Source: Candidatus Woesearchaeota archaeon (lineage in GTDB: Archaea; Nanobdellota; Nanobdellia; Woesearchaeales; WJKL01). Taken from it: a stretch of DNA of 6,459 nucleotides. The number at the start of each line of letters is the position of its first letter. Position 1 is the first letter of the stretch. The notes below the pieces were generated by a model. That model made no database searches. It was not told where the DNA came from and saw only the letters and a list, made by a program, of their open reading frames with translations. The translations under genes and the position numbers were made by a program. The stretch is from NCBI GenBank assembly GCA_019322455.1, contig JAHWIT010000040.1, forward strand, positions 1-6,459, written 5' to 3'. Shown in pieces: positions 1 through 5,577 of the stretch.

Positions 1-1
1 A

Positions 2-1351
2 TGCAGGAAGGATTATGAAGAGGATAATGAATTTCTAGAATTAATGGATGGATTTATTATAATAAATCCATTACAAGAAGATGTAGTAAAAAAATACAGT
101 TCTATTTTTAGATTGATAGAATTACCTATAATTAATACTATATATAAAAAGGAATACAGGGAAAAAGACAGCTTAGATATTATTTGGCAGGGCCTGTTTA
201 ATAACAAGAAGTATATAGAAAAATTAGAGCCAATTATTGAAAGACTAGCAAAACAATGTAATTATAGAATAAAATTAGTGTATAATACTAATTGTGTTCC
301 ATTAAAGGATGATGGGATAATAAGATTCATTCCATGGAAGATGTCTGCTTGGCAAAAAATACTTGCACAATCAGATATTGGTGTTACTATCAAAGATTTT
401 AGTGATAAATGGGAGAAAAGAAAGCCGTCTACTAAGGTTTTGTCTTATATGGCAGCTGGTTTGCCTGTTATTTGTACACCTACAGAAGCAGATAAGATGG
501 TAATTAAGCACGGTGAAACAGGATATTTTGCTTATACTGAAAAAGATTGGTATAAATATTTAAAGATGTTAATAGAAAATCCCAAACTAAGGGAAAAAAT
601 TGGTAAGGCTGGTAGAGAATATGCTGTTAATAATTTTAGTGTAGAAAAGATAGGCAGAAAATATATTGATTTTTTTGATGAACTAAGAAAAGATAATCCA
701 GTTGTTTCAGTTATAATGCCAACTTATAACAGGCCTAAAATGCTGAGAAGAGCAATAAAAAGTGTAATGGACCAAACTTACAAGAATTTTGAATTGTTAG
801 TTGTGAACGATGGAGGAGAAGATGTTAAATATATAATAAAAGAATTTAATTGTAATGCTATAAAATATTTTTATAAGAAAAATGGAGGATTGAGTTCTGC
901 TTTAAATTATGGACTGGATAGAGCAAAAGGCAAATATATAGCTTATTTGGATGATGATGATTACTGGCTTCCGCATCATCTTAAGATTTTAGTAAATTTT
1001 TTAGATAATAATCATGAAGTTGGATTAGTATATGCTCAGACTAGAAGGATAGATTTAGATGGAAACATAATAAAAAGAAAATCCTGCAAACCTTATGATA
1101 AATATTATTTAGAAAATATAGATAATCAAATGACTACTTGTTCTGTTATGCATAGAAAAAATGATTTAAGATTTGAGGATATAAAAACACATATGGATTG
1201 GATAATGTGGGCAAAACTCTCTAAAAAGGGAGTTAAAATAGCCCATTTGGATAAGATATCTAGTGTTTATGTCCGTCATAAGAATGCCATGTTGACAAAG
1301 GATCATAAAGATTCAAAAGAAAAGGCAAGGAAGATAATAAAAAGATTATAG
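2..1351 (+). CDS. GT4-GT2 bifunctional glycosyltransferase, 5' end outside window
   Basis: This is a double glycosyltransferase that probably extends a surface glycan or glycolipid on the cytoplasmic side. The frame is open back to base 2, with 14 codons before the ATG at base 44. What is visible from base 44 is already the C-terminal half of a GT-B (GT4-like) enzyme, so the true start lies upstream. Counting from that Met, residues 45-215 are the nucleotide-sugar-binding Rossmann half, with DIGVTIKDF, then KPSTKVLSYMAAGLPVI and HGETGYF. From about residue 218 a complete GT-A (GT2) domain follows: PTYNRP (226-231), VNDGG (254-258), the metal-binding DDDDYW (303-308) and HMDW (383-386), whose Asp sits where GT2 enzymes carry the catalytic base. 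No transmembrane segment is visible. The tail is Lys-rich. Sugar donors and acceptors cannot be read from the sequence. The two-domain call is firm; the glycan role is inferred from neighbours. Confidence 0.9.
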   Translation, partial: CRKDYEEDNEFLELMDGFIIINPLQEDVVKKYSSIFRLIELPIINTIYKKEYREKDSLDIIWQGLFNNKKYIEKLEPIIERLAKQCNYRIKLVYNTNCVPLKDDGIIRFIPWKMSAWQKILAQSDIGVTIKDFSDKWEKRKPSTKVLSYMAAGLPVICTPTEADKMVIKHGETGYFAYTEKDWYKYLKMLIENPKLREKIGKAGREYAVNNFSVEKIGRKYIDFFDELRKDNPVVSVIMPTYNRPKMLRRAIKSVMDQTYKNFELLVVNDGGEDVKYIIKEFNCNAIKYFYKKNGGLSSALNYGLDRAKGKYIAYLDDDDYWLPHHLKILVNFLDNNHEVGLVYAQTRRIDLDGNIIKRKSCKPYDKYYLENIDNQMTTCSVMHRKNDLRFEDIKTHMDWIMWAKLSKKGVKIAHLDKISSVYVRHKNAMLTKDHKDSKEKARKIIKRL

Positions 1352-1362
1352 AACAAAATATT

Positions 1363-1370
1363 TTTAAATA
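1363..1370 (+). promoter_or_regulatory. TATA box of the nucleotidyltransferase gene, leaderless type
   Basis: TTTAAATA lies in the 40-base gap after the glycosyltransferase, preceded by an A-rich stretch that could act as the TFB-binding BRE. Exactly 21 bases separate it from the ATG at 1392. Archaeal transcription usually starts about 25 bases after the box centre, which would place it at or next to the ATG, giving a leaderless mRNA. No GGTG-type ribosome site is present. The gap is AT-rich, so a chance match is possible. Confidence 0.6.
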
Positions 1371-1391
1371 ATCATAAATCTTCAAATTAAT

Positions 1392-2111
1392 ATGAAAGAT
1401 AGCTTTGATAATATTAAATGTATTATTCTTTGTGCAGGTAAAGGAAGCAGACTTATACCTCAAACCTTAAATATTCCAAAATCGATGCTTATTATTGATA
1501 ATAAGCCTATAATAGAGCATATTATTAATTACTGGAAAAGATTTACTAATGATTTTATATTTATAGTAGGTTATAAAAAGAAAATTTTAATTGATTTTAT
1601 TAAGAAACTTCCAATAAATGCAGAATTTATTGAACAAAAGGAATTAAAAGGGATTGCACATGCAATATTATTAACAAAGGATATTGTTTCAGATAATTTT
1701 ATAGTAGTTCTTGGAGACTGCATATGCAATGGAGAATTTAATTTTTCTTGGGGAAAAGATCAGAGTTTAGGAGTATGGAAAACAGAAAATGAAGATGATA
1801 TTAAAAGAAGTTATTCTGTTGAAATCAAAGATAATAAAATTGTCAAAGTGATTGAAAAACCAAAAGAAATAATTAATAACCTTTGCGGGATGGGATATTA
1901 TTTTTTTAGTAGAAAGGTTTTTGATTATATTAAAAAGACAAAATCTTCTGCTCTGAGAGGTGAGATAGAGATTACAGATGTTATACAAATGATGATTGAT
2001 GGTGGCGAAAGGATAAGACCTGTTTTTTTCAATGGGGATTATATCAATGTTACTTATGAAGGGGATCTAGAAAAGGCTAAAAATATATTTTCTTATGGTA
2101 TTAAAAAATAA
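1392..2111 (+). CDS. Sugar-phosphate nucleotidyltransferase (RmlA/GlmU N-terminal-like)
   Basis: The protein (239 residues) is a single NTP_transferase domain. Such enzymes join an NTP to a sugar-1-phosphate, or to a related phosphate such as phosphocholine, to make an activated donor. Motifs run in family order: the nucleotide loop LCAGKGSR (13-20) with PK at 29-30, GIAHA (87-91) in the base-binding region, LGD (107-109) with the metal Asp, EKP (155-157), and GEIEITD (190-196). Near the end, YINVTYEGDLEKA (218-230) has Asn where RmlA has the second metal Asp; a similar Asn occurs in some cytidylyl/inositol-phosphate relatives. No left-handed-helix acyltransferase domain follows, so this is not full GlmU. 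ATG 1392 is the only sensible start, fits a leaderless promoter, and puts the P-loop at the right depth. The product would feed the adjacent glycosyltransferase and sulfotransferase pathway. The exact substrate is unknown. Confidence 0.88.
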   Translation: MKDSFDNIKCIILCAGKGSRLIPQTLNIPKSMLIIDNKPIIEHIINYWKRFTNDFIFIVGYKKKILIDFIKKLPINAEFIEQKELKGIAHAILLTKDIVSDNFIVVLGDCICNGEFNFSWGKDQSLGVWKTENEDDIKRSYSVEIKDNKIVKVIEKPKEIINNLCGMGYYFFSRKVFDYIKKTKSSALRGEIEITDVIQMMIDGGERIRPVFFNGDYINVTYEGDLEKAKNIFSYGIKK

Positions 2112-2123
2112 ATTTATACTTTT
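2079..2123 (+). repeat. Direct repeat copy 1, spanning the nucleotidyltransferase/sulfotransferase junction
   Basis: This stretch holds the last codons of the nucleotidyltransferase (reading IFSYGIKK-stop) and the first codons of the sulfotransferase (MVLKNKF). It matches 5578-5622 in the same orientation at 40 of 45 bases by hand alignment, with a core of 29/31 (2085-2115 against 5584-5614). The core differences are both A/G changes, at 2100 and 2105. Confidence 0.7.
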
Positions 2124-2904
2124 ATTCCAGGGCAGAACTGGAAGTAGTTATTTGAAAGAATCTCTAAATTCTCATCCTGATATAATTATGCAGGGAGAGG
2201 TATGGGCTGGTATGAAATATATCCCTAAAAATAAAAGAAAGCAAAATGCAAAAAAACAATTGGAATGGGCACAAAAATTTTTTGGAAAAACTTATAATAA
2301 AAAAATTAAGGCTATTGGATTTAAGACTAAATTTATTGATGTTTTAGATCCTAAAGAATTTGCTAGATTTCTTGAACAAAATAATATTAAGATAATATAT
2401 ATGACAAGACAAAATATTGTCAAATTGACTATATCAGAGATTAATGCTAGAAGACTTTATAACAAAATTAAGGTATGGAATCTTAGTTCAGAAAAATATC
2501 ATTTGCAAGCATTTAATCTGAATTTGAATAGATTTAAGAAAAGGCTTAAGGAAAAAGAGCAGATGGAAACAAAATTAAAAATTTATATTAAAACTCTTAA
2601 TCTTCCAATACTTAAAATTTATTATGAGGATTTATTAATGGATGAATTTGAGATTCTTAGGAAAATCAATAAATTTTTAGAAGTTCCATTTAGAAAAACC
2701 AAAGGAAATTCAATAAAAAACACAAGTGATAATCTTCGTGAAGTACTTTTAAATTTTGATGAAATTCAATCTCATTATATTGGTACTAAATATGAAAGTA
2801 TGTTTGATGAAGTTCTTTCTAGAAAGAGAGCTAAACTTCCTTTTTATAGAAGATTTTATGAAAGGTTAAAAAGAGTTTTATCTAAAAAGATATTTCTAGG
2901 ATGA
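2095..2904 (+). CDS. PAPS-dependent sulfotransferase family protein
   Basis: The protein (269 residues) has the hallmarks of the sulfotransferase fold, which moves sulfate from PAPS to a hydroxyl or amino group, here presumably on a glycan or glycolipid. The 5'-phosphosulfate loop is FQGRTGSSYL (11-20), followed by the usual helix and NSHPDI. The 3'-phosphate site is IYMTRQNIVKLTIS (101-114), with the Arg (105) and Ser (114) spaced as in NodH/LPS-type sulfotransferases. IYYEDLLMD (176-184) and the following FLEVPF (194-199) match the conserved C-terminal part of the family. The basic, aromatic tail (about 243-269) could sit on the membrane surface. Start ATG 2095 lies inside the preceding gene, with a 17-base overlap; no ribosome site is visible, so translational coupling is likely. 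The next Met (32) would remove the phosphosulfate loop. The gene ends 12 bases from a convergent gene. The family call is good; the acceptor is unknown. Confidence 0.85.
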   Translation: MVLKNKFILLFQGRTGSSYLKESLNSHPDIIMQGEVWAGMKYIPKNKRKQNAKKQLEWAQKFFGKTYNKKIKAIGFKTKFIDVLDPKEFARFLEQNNIKIIYMTRQNIVKLTISEINARRLYNKIKVWNLSSEKYHLQAFNLNLNRFKKRLKEKEQMETKLKIYIKTLNLPILKIYYEDLLMDEFEILRKINKFLEVPFRKTKGNSIKNTSDNLREVLLNFDEIQSHYIGTKYESMFDEVLSRKRAKLPFYRRFYERLKRVLSKKIFLG

Positions 2905-2908
2905 ATTT

Positions 2909-2916
2909 AAAAAAAA
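2909..2916 (-). terminator. U-tract terminator after the anchored four-Cys protein
   Basis: On the minus strand eight T residues directly follow the TAA stop (2917-2919). Archaeal RNA polymerase commonly terminates at such U-tracts without a hairpin. The converging sulfotransferase gene has only A residues here on its own strand, so no terminator is seen for it. Confidence 0.45.
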
Positions 2917-3405
2917 TTAAATTGTGCTGCACTTTTCTACTTTGTAAGGTGATTGTAGATGAGGATTCTTCTGCCAGAGATAATATATACCCCAACCTTT
3001 GCCTCTATTATAATAATATACGCCTAGCCTTGAGGTGATTTCTGCTCTTCTGTCGGTGCATAGTATATAAGATGTACCTAGCGGCACAAAACCTTTTGCA
3101 TCTCCATTTTCATAAACTATCCTGTAGAATGCTCCTACATTACTATCCAAATAAGAACTAGCGTTCATAATTTCTCCTGTGCAAGGGTTTAACCGTTCTC
3201 CTGAAGAATAAGGAACAATAGCAACGTTCTCTGCAGCTTTGTCAAGATTGCTTGCTATATGATAACACTGCTTATCTGGTATCTTAAGATTTTGTTGTTT
3301 AGTAGCAGCTCCAGTTATACCACTTAAGTCAAGCAGCACAGCAACTGCAATAATAATGATAATAGAGATAATAGTGATATATTCCACACTCTTTTTTTTC
3401 TTCAT
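2917..3405 (-). CDS. Membrane-anchored protein with four cysteines, family not recognised
   Basis: The 162-residue protein begins with KKKK, then a very hydrophobic segment (about 9-26) and LSGITGAAT (27-35). The GITGAA stretch after a single N-terminal anchor is, from memory, recurrent in Woesearchaeota/Pacearchaeota membrane and secreted proteins. The Lys-rich start predicts an inside N-terminus, placing residues 36-162 outside the cell. That domain has four cysteines (47, 75, 116, 159), enough for two disulfides. It contains SSGERLNPCTGEI (67-79), FVPLGTSYILC (106-116) and an aromatic, probably beta-rich end with YYYNRGKGWGIYYLW (130-144). A sequon NAS begins at residue 81. The start is supported by AGGTG 8 bases upstream and a TATA box. 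It is transcribed away from the next gene. I do not recognise the domain; a small binding or structural role is possible but unsupported. Confidence 0.82.
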   Translation of the reverse strand: MKKKKSVEYITIISIIIIIAVAVLLDLSGITGAATKQQNLKIPDKQCYHIASNLDKAAENVAIVPYSSGERLNPCTGEIMNASSYLDSNVGAFYRIVYENGDAKGFVPLGTSYILCTDRRAEITSRLGVYYYNRGKGWGIYYLWQKNPHLQSPYKVEKCSTI

Positions 3406-3413
3406 TTTTTAAA

Positions 3414-3418
3414 CACCT
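3414..3418 (-). promoter_or_regulatory. Ribosome binding site of the anchored four-Cys protein
   Basis: On the minus strand the sequence reads AAAGGTG, of which AGGTG complements the archaeal 16S 3' end. An 8-base spacer follows before the ATG at 3405. This fixes the start and shows that this gene, unlike some neighbours, uses Shine-Dalgarno initiation. Confidence 0.65.
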
Positions 3419-3442
3419 TTTTTATAGTCTTCATAATATTAG

Positions 3443-3450
3443 TATATAAA
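3443..3450 (-). promoter_or_regulatory. TATA box of the anchored four-Cys protein
   Basis: TTTATATA on the minus strand is a consensus archaeal TATA box, with A-rich GAAAAACA just upstream as a possible BRE. It ends 37 bases before the ATG. The predicted transcription start near 3421 gives a leader of about 15 bases that contains the AGGTG site. Confidence 0.65.
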
Positions 3451-3466
3451 TGTTTTTCTAGAAAGG

Positions 3467-3474
3467 TTTAAATA
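3467..3474 (+). promoter_or_regulatory. TATA box of the small secreted protein
   Basis: GAAAGG-TTTAAATA reads as BRE plus TATA box on the plus strand. It ends 32 bases before the ATG at 3507. The predicted start near 3495 gives a leader of about a dozen bases holding just the AGGTGAT site. With the minus-strand TATA at 3443-3450, the two boxes lie back to back 16 bases apart. Confidence 0.6.
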
Positions 3475-3496
3475 ATATATATTATAATTAATAAAT

Positions 3497-3503
3497 AGGT
3501 GAT
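3497..3503 (+). promoter_or_regulatory. Ribosome binding site of the small secreted protein
   Basis: AGGTGAT is a seven-base complement of the archaeal 16S 3' end, three bases before the ATG at 3507. The next plus-strand gene has nearly the same arrangement. Confidence 0.7.
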
Positions 3504-3506
3504 ATA

Positions 3507-3950
3507 ATGAAAAAATTAATAGCTTTATTGCTTGTATTGGCTTTAGCTAGTTCTCTAGTTGCTGCGCAAAAGCCAGAAGATGCTGGGCAGCCAGAGGATG
3601 CTGGAAAAGCAGTTGCAGCAGGAAAATCAGTTGAAGCTGAAGAAGGAGTGCCTAAAGGATTATTGGTTGCTTTAACAAGAGTAAAGAATGAGAATGCAAG
3701 GCAGAGACTGCAGCAGAATATTGATAGATTCAGAGAAAAATACCAAGAAAGACTGCAAAATATGACAGATGTAGAAGTAGAAGAGGTTGATGAAGAAACA
3801 GGAGCAGCTACAATAAAAGCAAAAGAAAATGTTAGATTCTTTGGATTTATCAAAGGCAAAGCAACAAAGAGATTTGAGATGGACAATAAGGGAAATATAA
3901 ACGAGAGAGCTCCTTGGTACAGCTTGTTTTACACTGAAGTTACTGAGTAA
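3507..3950 (+). CDS. Small secreted protein with helix then beta-rich domain
   Basis: The 147-residue precursor has a clear Sec signal peptide: MKK, a hydrophobic core (4-18) and a likely cleavage after VAA near residue 20. A short Ala/Gly/acidic linker follows with two PEDAG copies (23-27 and 29-33), then KAVAAGK. Residues about 51-86 form a charged amphipathic helix (TRVKNENARQRL, then DRFREKYQERL), possibly a coiled coil. Residues 88-145 alternate as if in beta strands: VEVEEVDEETGAATIKA, VRFFGFIKGKA, KRFEM and PWYSLFYTEV. There is no cysteine and one NMT sequon at residue 85. I recall similar short secreted proteins in Woesearchaeota genomes but know no function. The composition is richer in Ala, Gly and Glu than the glycan genes. 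It has its own promoter and ribosome site and is followed by a long T-tract. Confidence 0.85.
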   Translation: MKKLIALLLVLALASSLVAAQKPEDAGQPEDAGKAVAAGKSVEAEEGVPKGLLVALTRVKNENARQRLQQNIDRFREKYQERLQNMTDVEVEEVDEETGAATIKAKENVRFFGFIKGKATKRFEMDNKGNINERAPWYSLFYTEVTE

Positions 3951-3951
3951 A

Positions 3952-3967
3952 TTTTTTTTCTTTTTTT
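3952..3967 (+). terminator. U-tract terminator after the small secreted protein
   Basis: T8-C-T7 follows the TAA stop at 3948-3950 after one base. There is no stem, as is usual for intrinsic termination in archaea. It probably separates this gene from the membrane protein downstream. Confidence 0.55.
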
Positions 3968-3988
3968 AAATTTGAATAATCTTATGTT

Positions 3989-3996
3989 GGGGTGAT
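3989..3996 (+). promoter_or_regulatory. Ribosome binding site of the four-helix membrane protein
   Basis: GGGGTGAT lies three bases before the ATG at 4000 and fixes the start. A TTTAAATT at 3965-3972 could be a TATA box, but its predicted start (about 3994) would fall inside this site. The transcript may therefore begin further upstream or read through from the preceding gene. Confidence 0.65.
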
Positions 3997-3999
3997 ATT

Positions 4000-4371
4000 A
4001 TGAATAAATTATTGAAAAAACTGTTATTGGGATTAATAGTATGGGCAGTTCCATTTGCTGCTTCAATATTTGTATGGGATATGGAGGCAAATACTGCTTG
4101 GATTGGTATGGATTGGTTTAGTGCTTTGATGGCATTCACAGGAGCTGTTGGATTTGCAATTGCTGCTTTTTTGTGGTTTAGAGATGTGAAAGAGAATTCT
4201 GTTAAAGAAGGATGGATGACTGGAATAACTTGGTATGTAGAAATGTTGGTGTTAGATTTGATAGTGTTAGTAGGATTGTTTAAGATGGCAATGGCTGATT
4301 ATTATTCAATGATATTAACATATCTAAATGTTATTGTTTTATCAGCTGCAATAGGTTATATCAAAAAGTAA
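4000..4371 (+). CDS. Four-helix integral membrane protein, function unknown
   Basis: The 123-residue protein is almost entirely membrane-embedded. Hydrophobic segments lie at about 8-25, 40-60, 74-94 and 101-120. The start is MNKLLKK and the end YIKK, which with four helices suggests both termini inside. The loop between helices 2 and 3 (FRDVKENSVKEGW) is charged and probably cytoplasmic. Helix 3 carries an Asp in a hydrophobic setting (LVLDLIVLVGLF, Asp 86), and PFAASIFVWDMEAN follows helix 1. Small residues (Gly/Ala) are common in helix 2. I recall similar four-helix proteins in DPANN genomes without a known role. It could be a small transporter subunit or a membrane-organising protein, but nothing in the sequence decides this. 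The reading frame is secure from the ribosome site and the hydrophobic pattern. Confidence 0.82.
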   Translation: MNKLLKKLLLGLIVWAVPFAASIFVWDMEANTAWIGMDWFSALMAFTGAVGFAIAAFLWFRDVKENSVKEGWMTGITWYVEMLVLDLIVLVGLFKMAMADYYSMILTYLNVIVLSAAIGYIKK

Positions 4372-4383
4372 AACTTTTTGAGC

Positions 4384-4404
4384 TTTAAAAACTATGTTTT
4401 TAAA
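4384..4404. terminator. Hairpin in the convergent gap, probable two-way terminator region
   Basis: TTTAAAAAC (4384-4392) and GTTTTTAAA (4396-4404) form a perfect 9-base inverted repeat with a 3-base loop, in the 57-base gap between convergent genes. Only one pair is G-C, so the stem is weak. On the plus strand T-rich sequence follows at 4418-4434; on the minus strand T-runs occur within and beyond the stem. It may end transcription in both directions, mostly through the U-tracts. Confidence 0.4.
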
Positions 4405-4428
4405 ATATTAAGAAATAATTTTATTTTT

Positions 4429-5538
4429 TTATTTACATTCTTTATCAAGAGTTCCAACTAAAAGATTGAGCATTGCATAAGACTGAAGAAGCGGATATTT
4501 CCATGCCTGCTCTTCATTATATTTGTATCCTCTGTTTATAATCTTCTTAACTTCAACAATCTCTTTTGGTGTGAAGAACAGTTTTCCTATATCTTCAAAG
4601 ACTTGATTTACTGTGAATCTTTTTTTTCTGTGTTTTCTTTCATAAAATCTTCCTTCAAACTGCCTTGCTGCTGCAATTGCTCCTATAAATGTAGCTGTTG
4701 CCCAGTCATAATTGAATTCTTTTCCAGTGTATGAACTTGGAAATTCAATATGGCCTATCACATCTTCAAGAAGCTGTGATTCTGGAAATCCTACATCATA
4801 CATTATCCTCTTTGTCTCAATACTGTTGTTTAACAACATCACTTCTTTTGTATCTGTTAATGCTTTATCAGATTCAATATTAGGCACTCGATGGCTTAGA
4901 ACACCTAGATTCTGTGCAATACTGTAAACAAAAAGTTTTTCCCTTTCAACACTCTGGCTAATATCATTCTTTGAATTATATGAATTAATAGCTTCTCCTA
5001 TAGTATCTGACCATTTTGTAGCATGCAATGAAATTTGATAAGTTTTTGGCCTATGCATCTTAAGAGCCCATAAAATAGTTAGCAGTCCAGGAAAAGAAGG
5101 ACTATACTTATTTCCACAATTAAGATTCTCTTCTAATGTCTGAGTAAGATCTAAAGGTGAATATTTAGCATCCATCTCTTTAACTTTTCTGACAGCTATA
5201 GAATAAGTAGTTTCAACTGGAGGACTCTTAGTAGTATCAGGTTTAAGGCTATCCTTAATACACTTCTTTAAATCAGCTACTATAATCTTTGATGCTGAAT
5301 CTGCCAAATCATCATCTATTATAAAAACCTGAGCTGTCTTTTTAAGATAAAGAGATAAATCCTCTTCTGAATGAGTATATTCTTTTATTCTTTGCGAGGC
5401 TTCATAAGCTTGTTTTCCAACAAGATCATCTAATGCAGTTCTAACCTTTCTTTGAAGAAGGATAAGAGTAGCATCTTCATGAGAAACAGCTTCAGTAGGC
5501 ACTGTATCTGGCCGCAAGCTCTTATATGTTTTTCCCAT
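4429..5538 (-). CDS. 369-residue soluble-looking protein, family not recognised
   Basis: The protein has no signal peptide or transmembrane segment, so it is probably cytoplasmic. Residues 20-95 look mainly helical (EDATLILLQRKVRTAL, then LSLYLKKTAQVFIIDDDLAD). A Pro/Thr-rich linker at about 99-111 (KPDTTKSPPVET) suggests two domains. The second (112-369) is helical too, with FPGLLTILWALKMHRPKT (149-166), NYDWATATFIGAIAAARQF (277-295), a basic RFYERKHRKKRF stretch (297-308) and a conserved-looking end QAWKYPLLQSYAMLNLL (344-360). Only three cysteines (93, 141, 368) occur, with no zinc-finger spacing, and I see no nucleotide-binding motif. The basic patch could contact nucleic acid or a membrane, but that is speculation. 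The start is fixed: an in-frame TGA lies three codons upstream of ATG 5538. There is no ribosome site, but a TATA box sits 21 bases away, so the mRNA is probably leaderless. Confidence 0.8.
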   Translation of the reverse strand: MGKTYKSLRPDTVPTEAVSHEDATLILLQRKVRTALDDLVGKQAYEASQRIKEYTHSEEDLSLYLKKTAQVFIIDDDLADSASKIIVADLKKCIKDSLKPDTTKSPPVETTYSIAVRKVKEMDAKYSPLDLTQTLEENLNCGNKYSPSFPGLLTILWALKMHRPKTYQISLHATKWSDTIGEAINSYNSKNDISQSVEREKLFVYSIAQNLGVLSHRVPNIESDKALTDTKEVMLLNNSIETKRIMYDVGFPESQLLEDVIGHIEFPSSYTGKEFNYDWATATFIGAIAAARQFEGRFYERKHRKKRFTVNQVFEDIGKLFFTPKEIVEVKKIINRGYKYNEEQAWKYPLLQSYAMLNLLVGTLDKECK

Positions 5539-5559
5539 ATTAACATGTCAAAAGGAAGT

Positions 5560-5567
5560 TATTTAAA
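5560..5567 (-). promoter_or_regulatory. TATA box of the 369-residue orphan, leaderless type
   Basis: TTTAAATA on the minus strand, preceded by CAAAATT, ends exactly 21 bases before the ATG at 5538. The octamer and spacing are the same as for the nucleotidyltransferase gene. Transcription is predicted to start at or next to the ATG. No GGTG-type site lies between. Confidence 0.6.
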
Positions 5568-5577
5568 AATTTTGTTG

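Noticed and set aside
44..1351. ATG at 44 as the true start of the glycosyltransferase
   Set aside because: The frame stays open to base 2, no ribosome site or suitably placed promoter precedes it, and the protein from there would lack half of its first domain.
1260..1988. Minus-strand frames 1260-1463 and 1767-1988
   Set aside because: They lie antisense to the glycosyltransferase and nucleotidyltransferase, have AT-driven Phe/Ile/Asn composition and show no domain.
3488..3886. Minus-strand frame of 132 codons opposite the small secreted protein
   Set aside because: It is Ser/Ala/Phe-rich as expected from the reverse of an Ala/Glu/Lys-rich gene, overlaps a gene with promoter, ribosome site and signal peptide, and has no signals of its own.
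4712..4927. Plus-strand frame of 71 codons inside the orphan gene
   Set aside because: It is antisense to a longer, coherent frame with a promoter, and no ribosome site precedes it.
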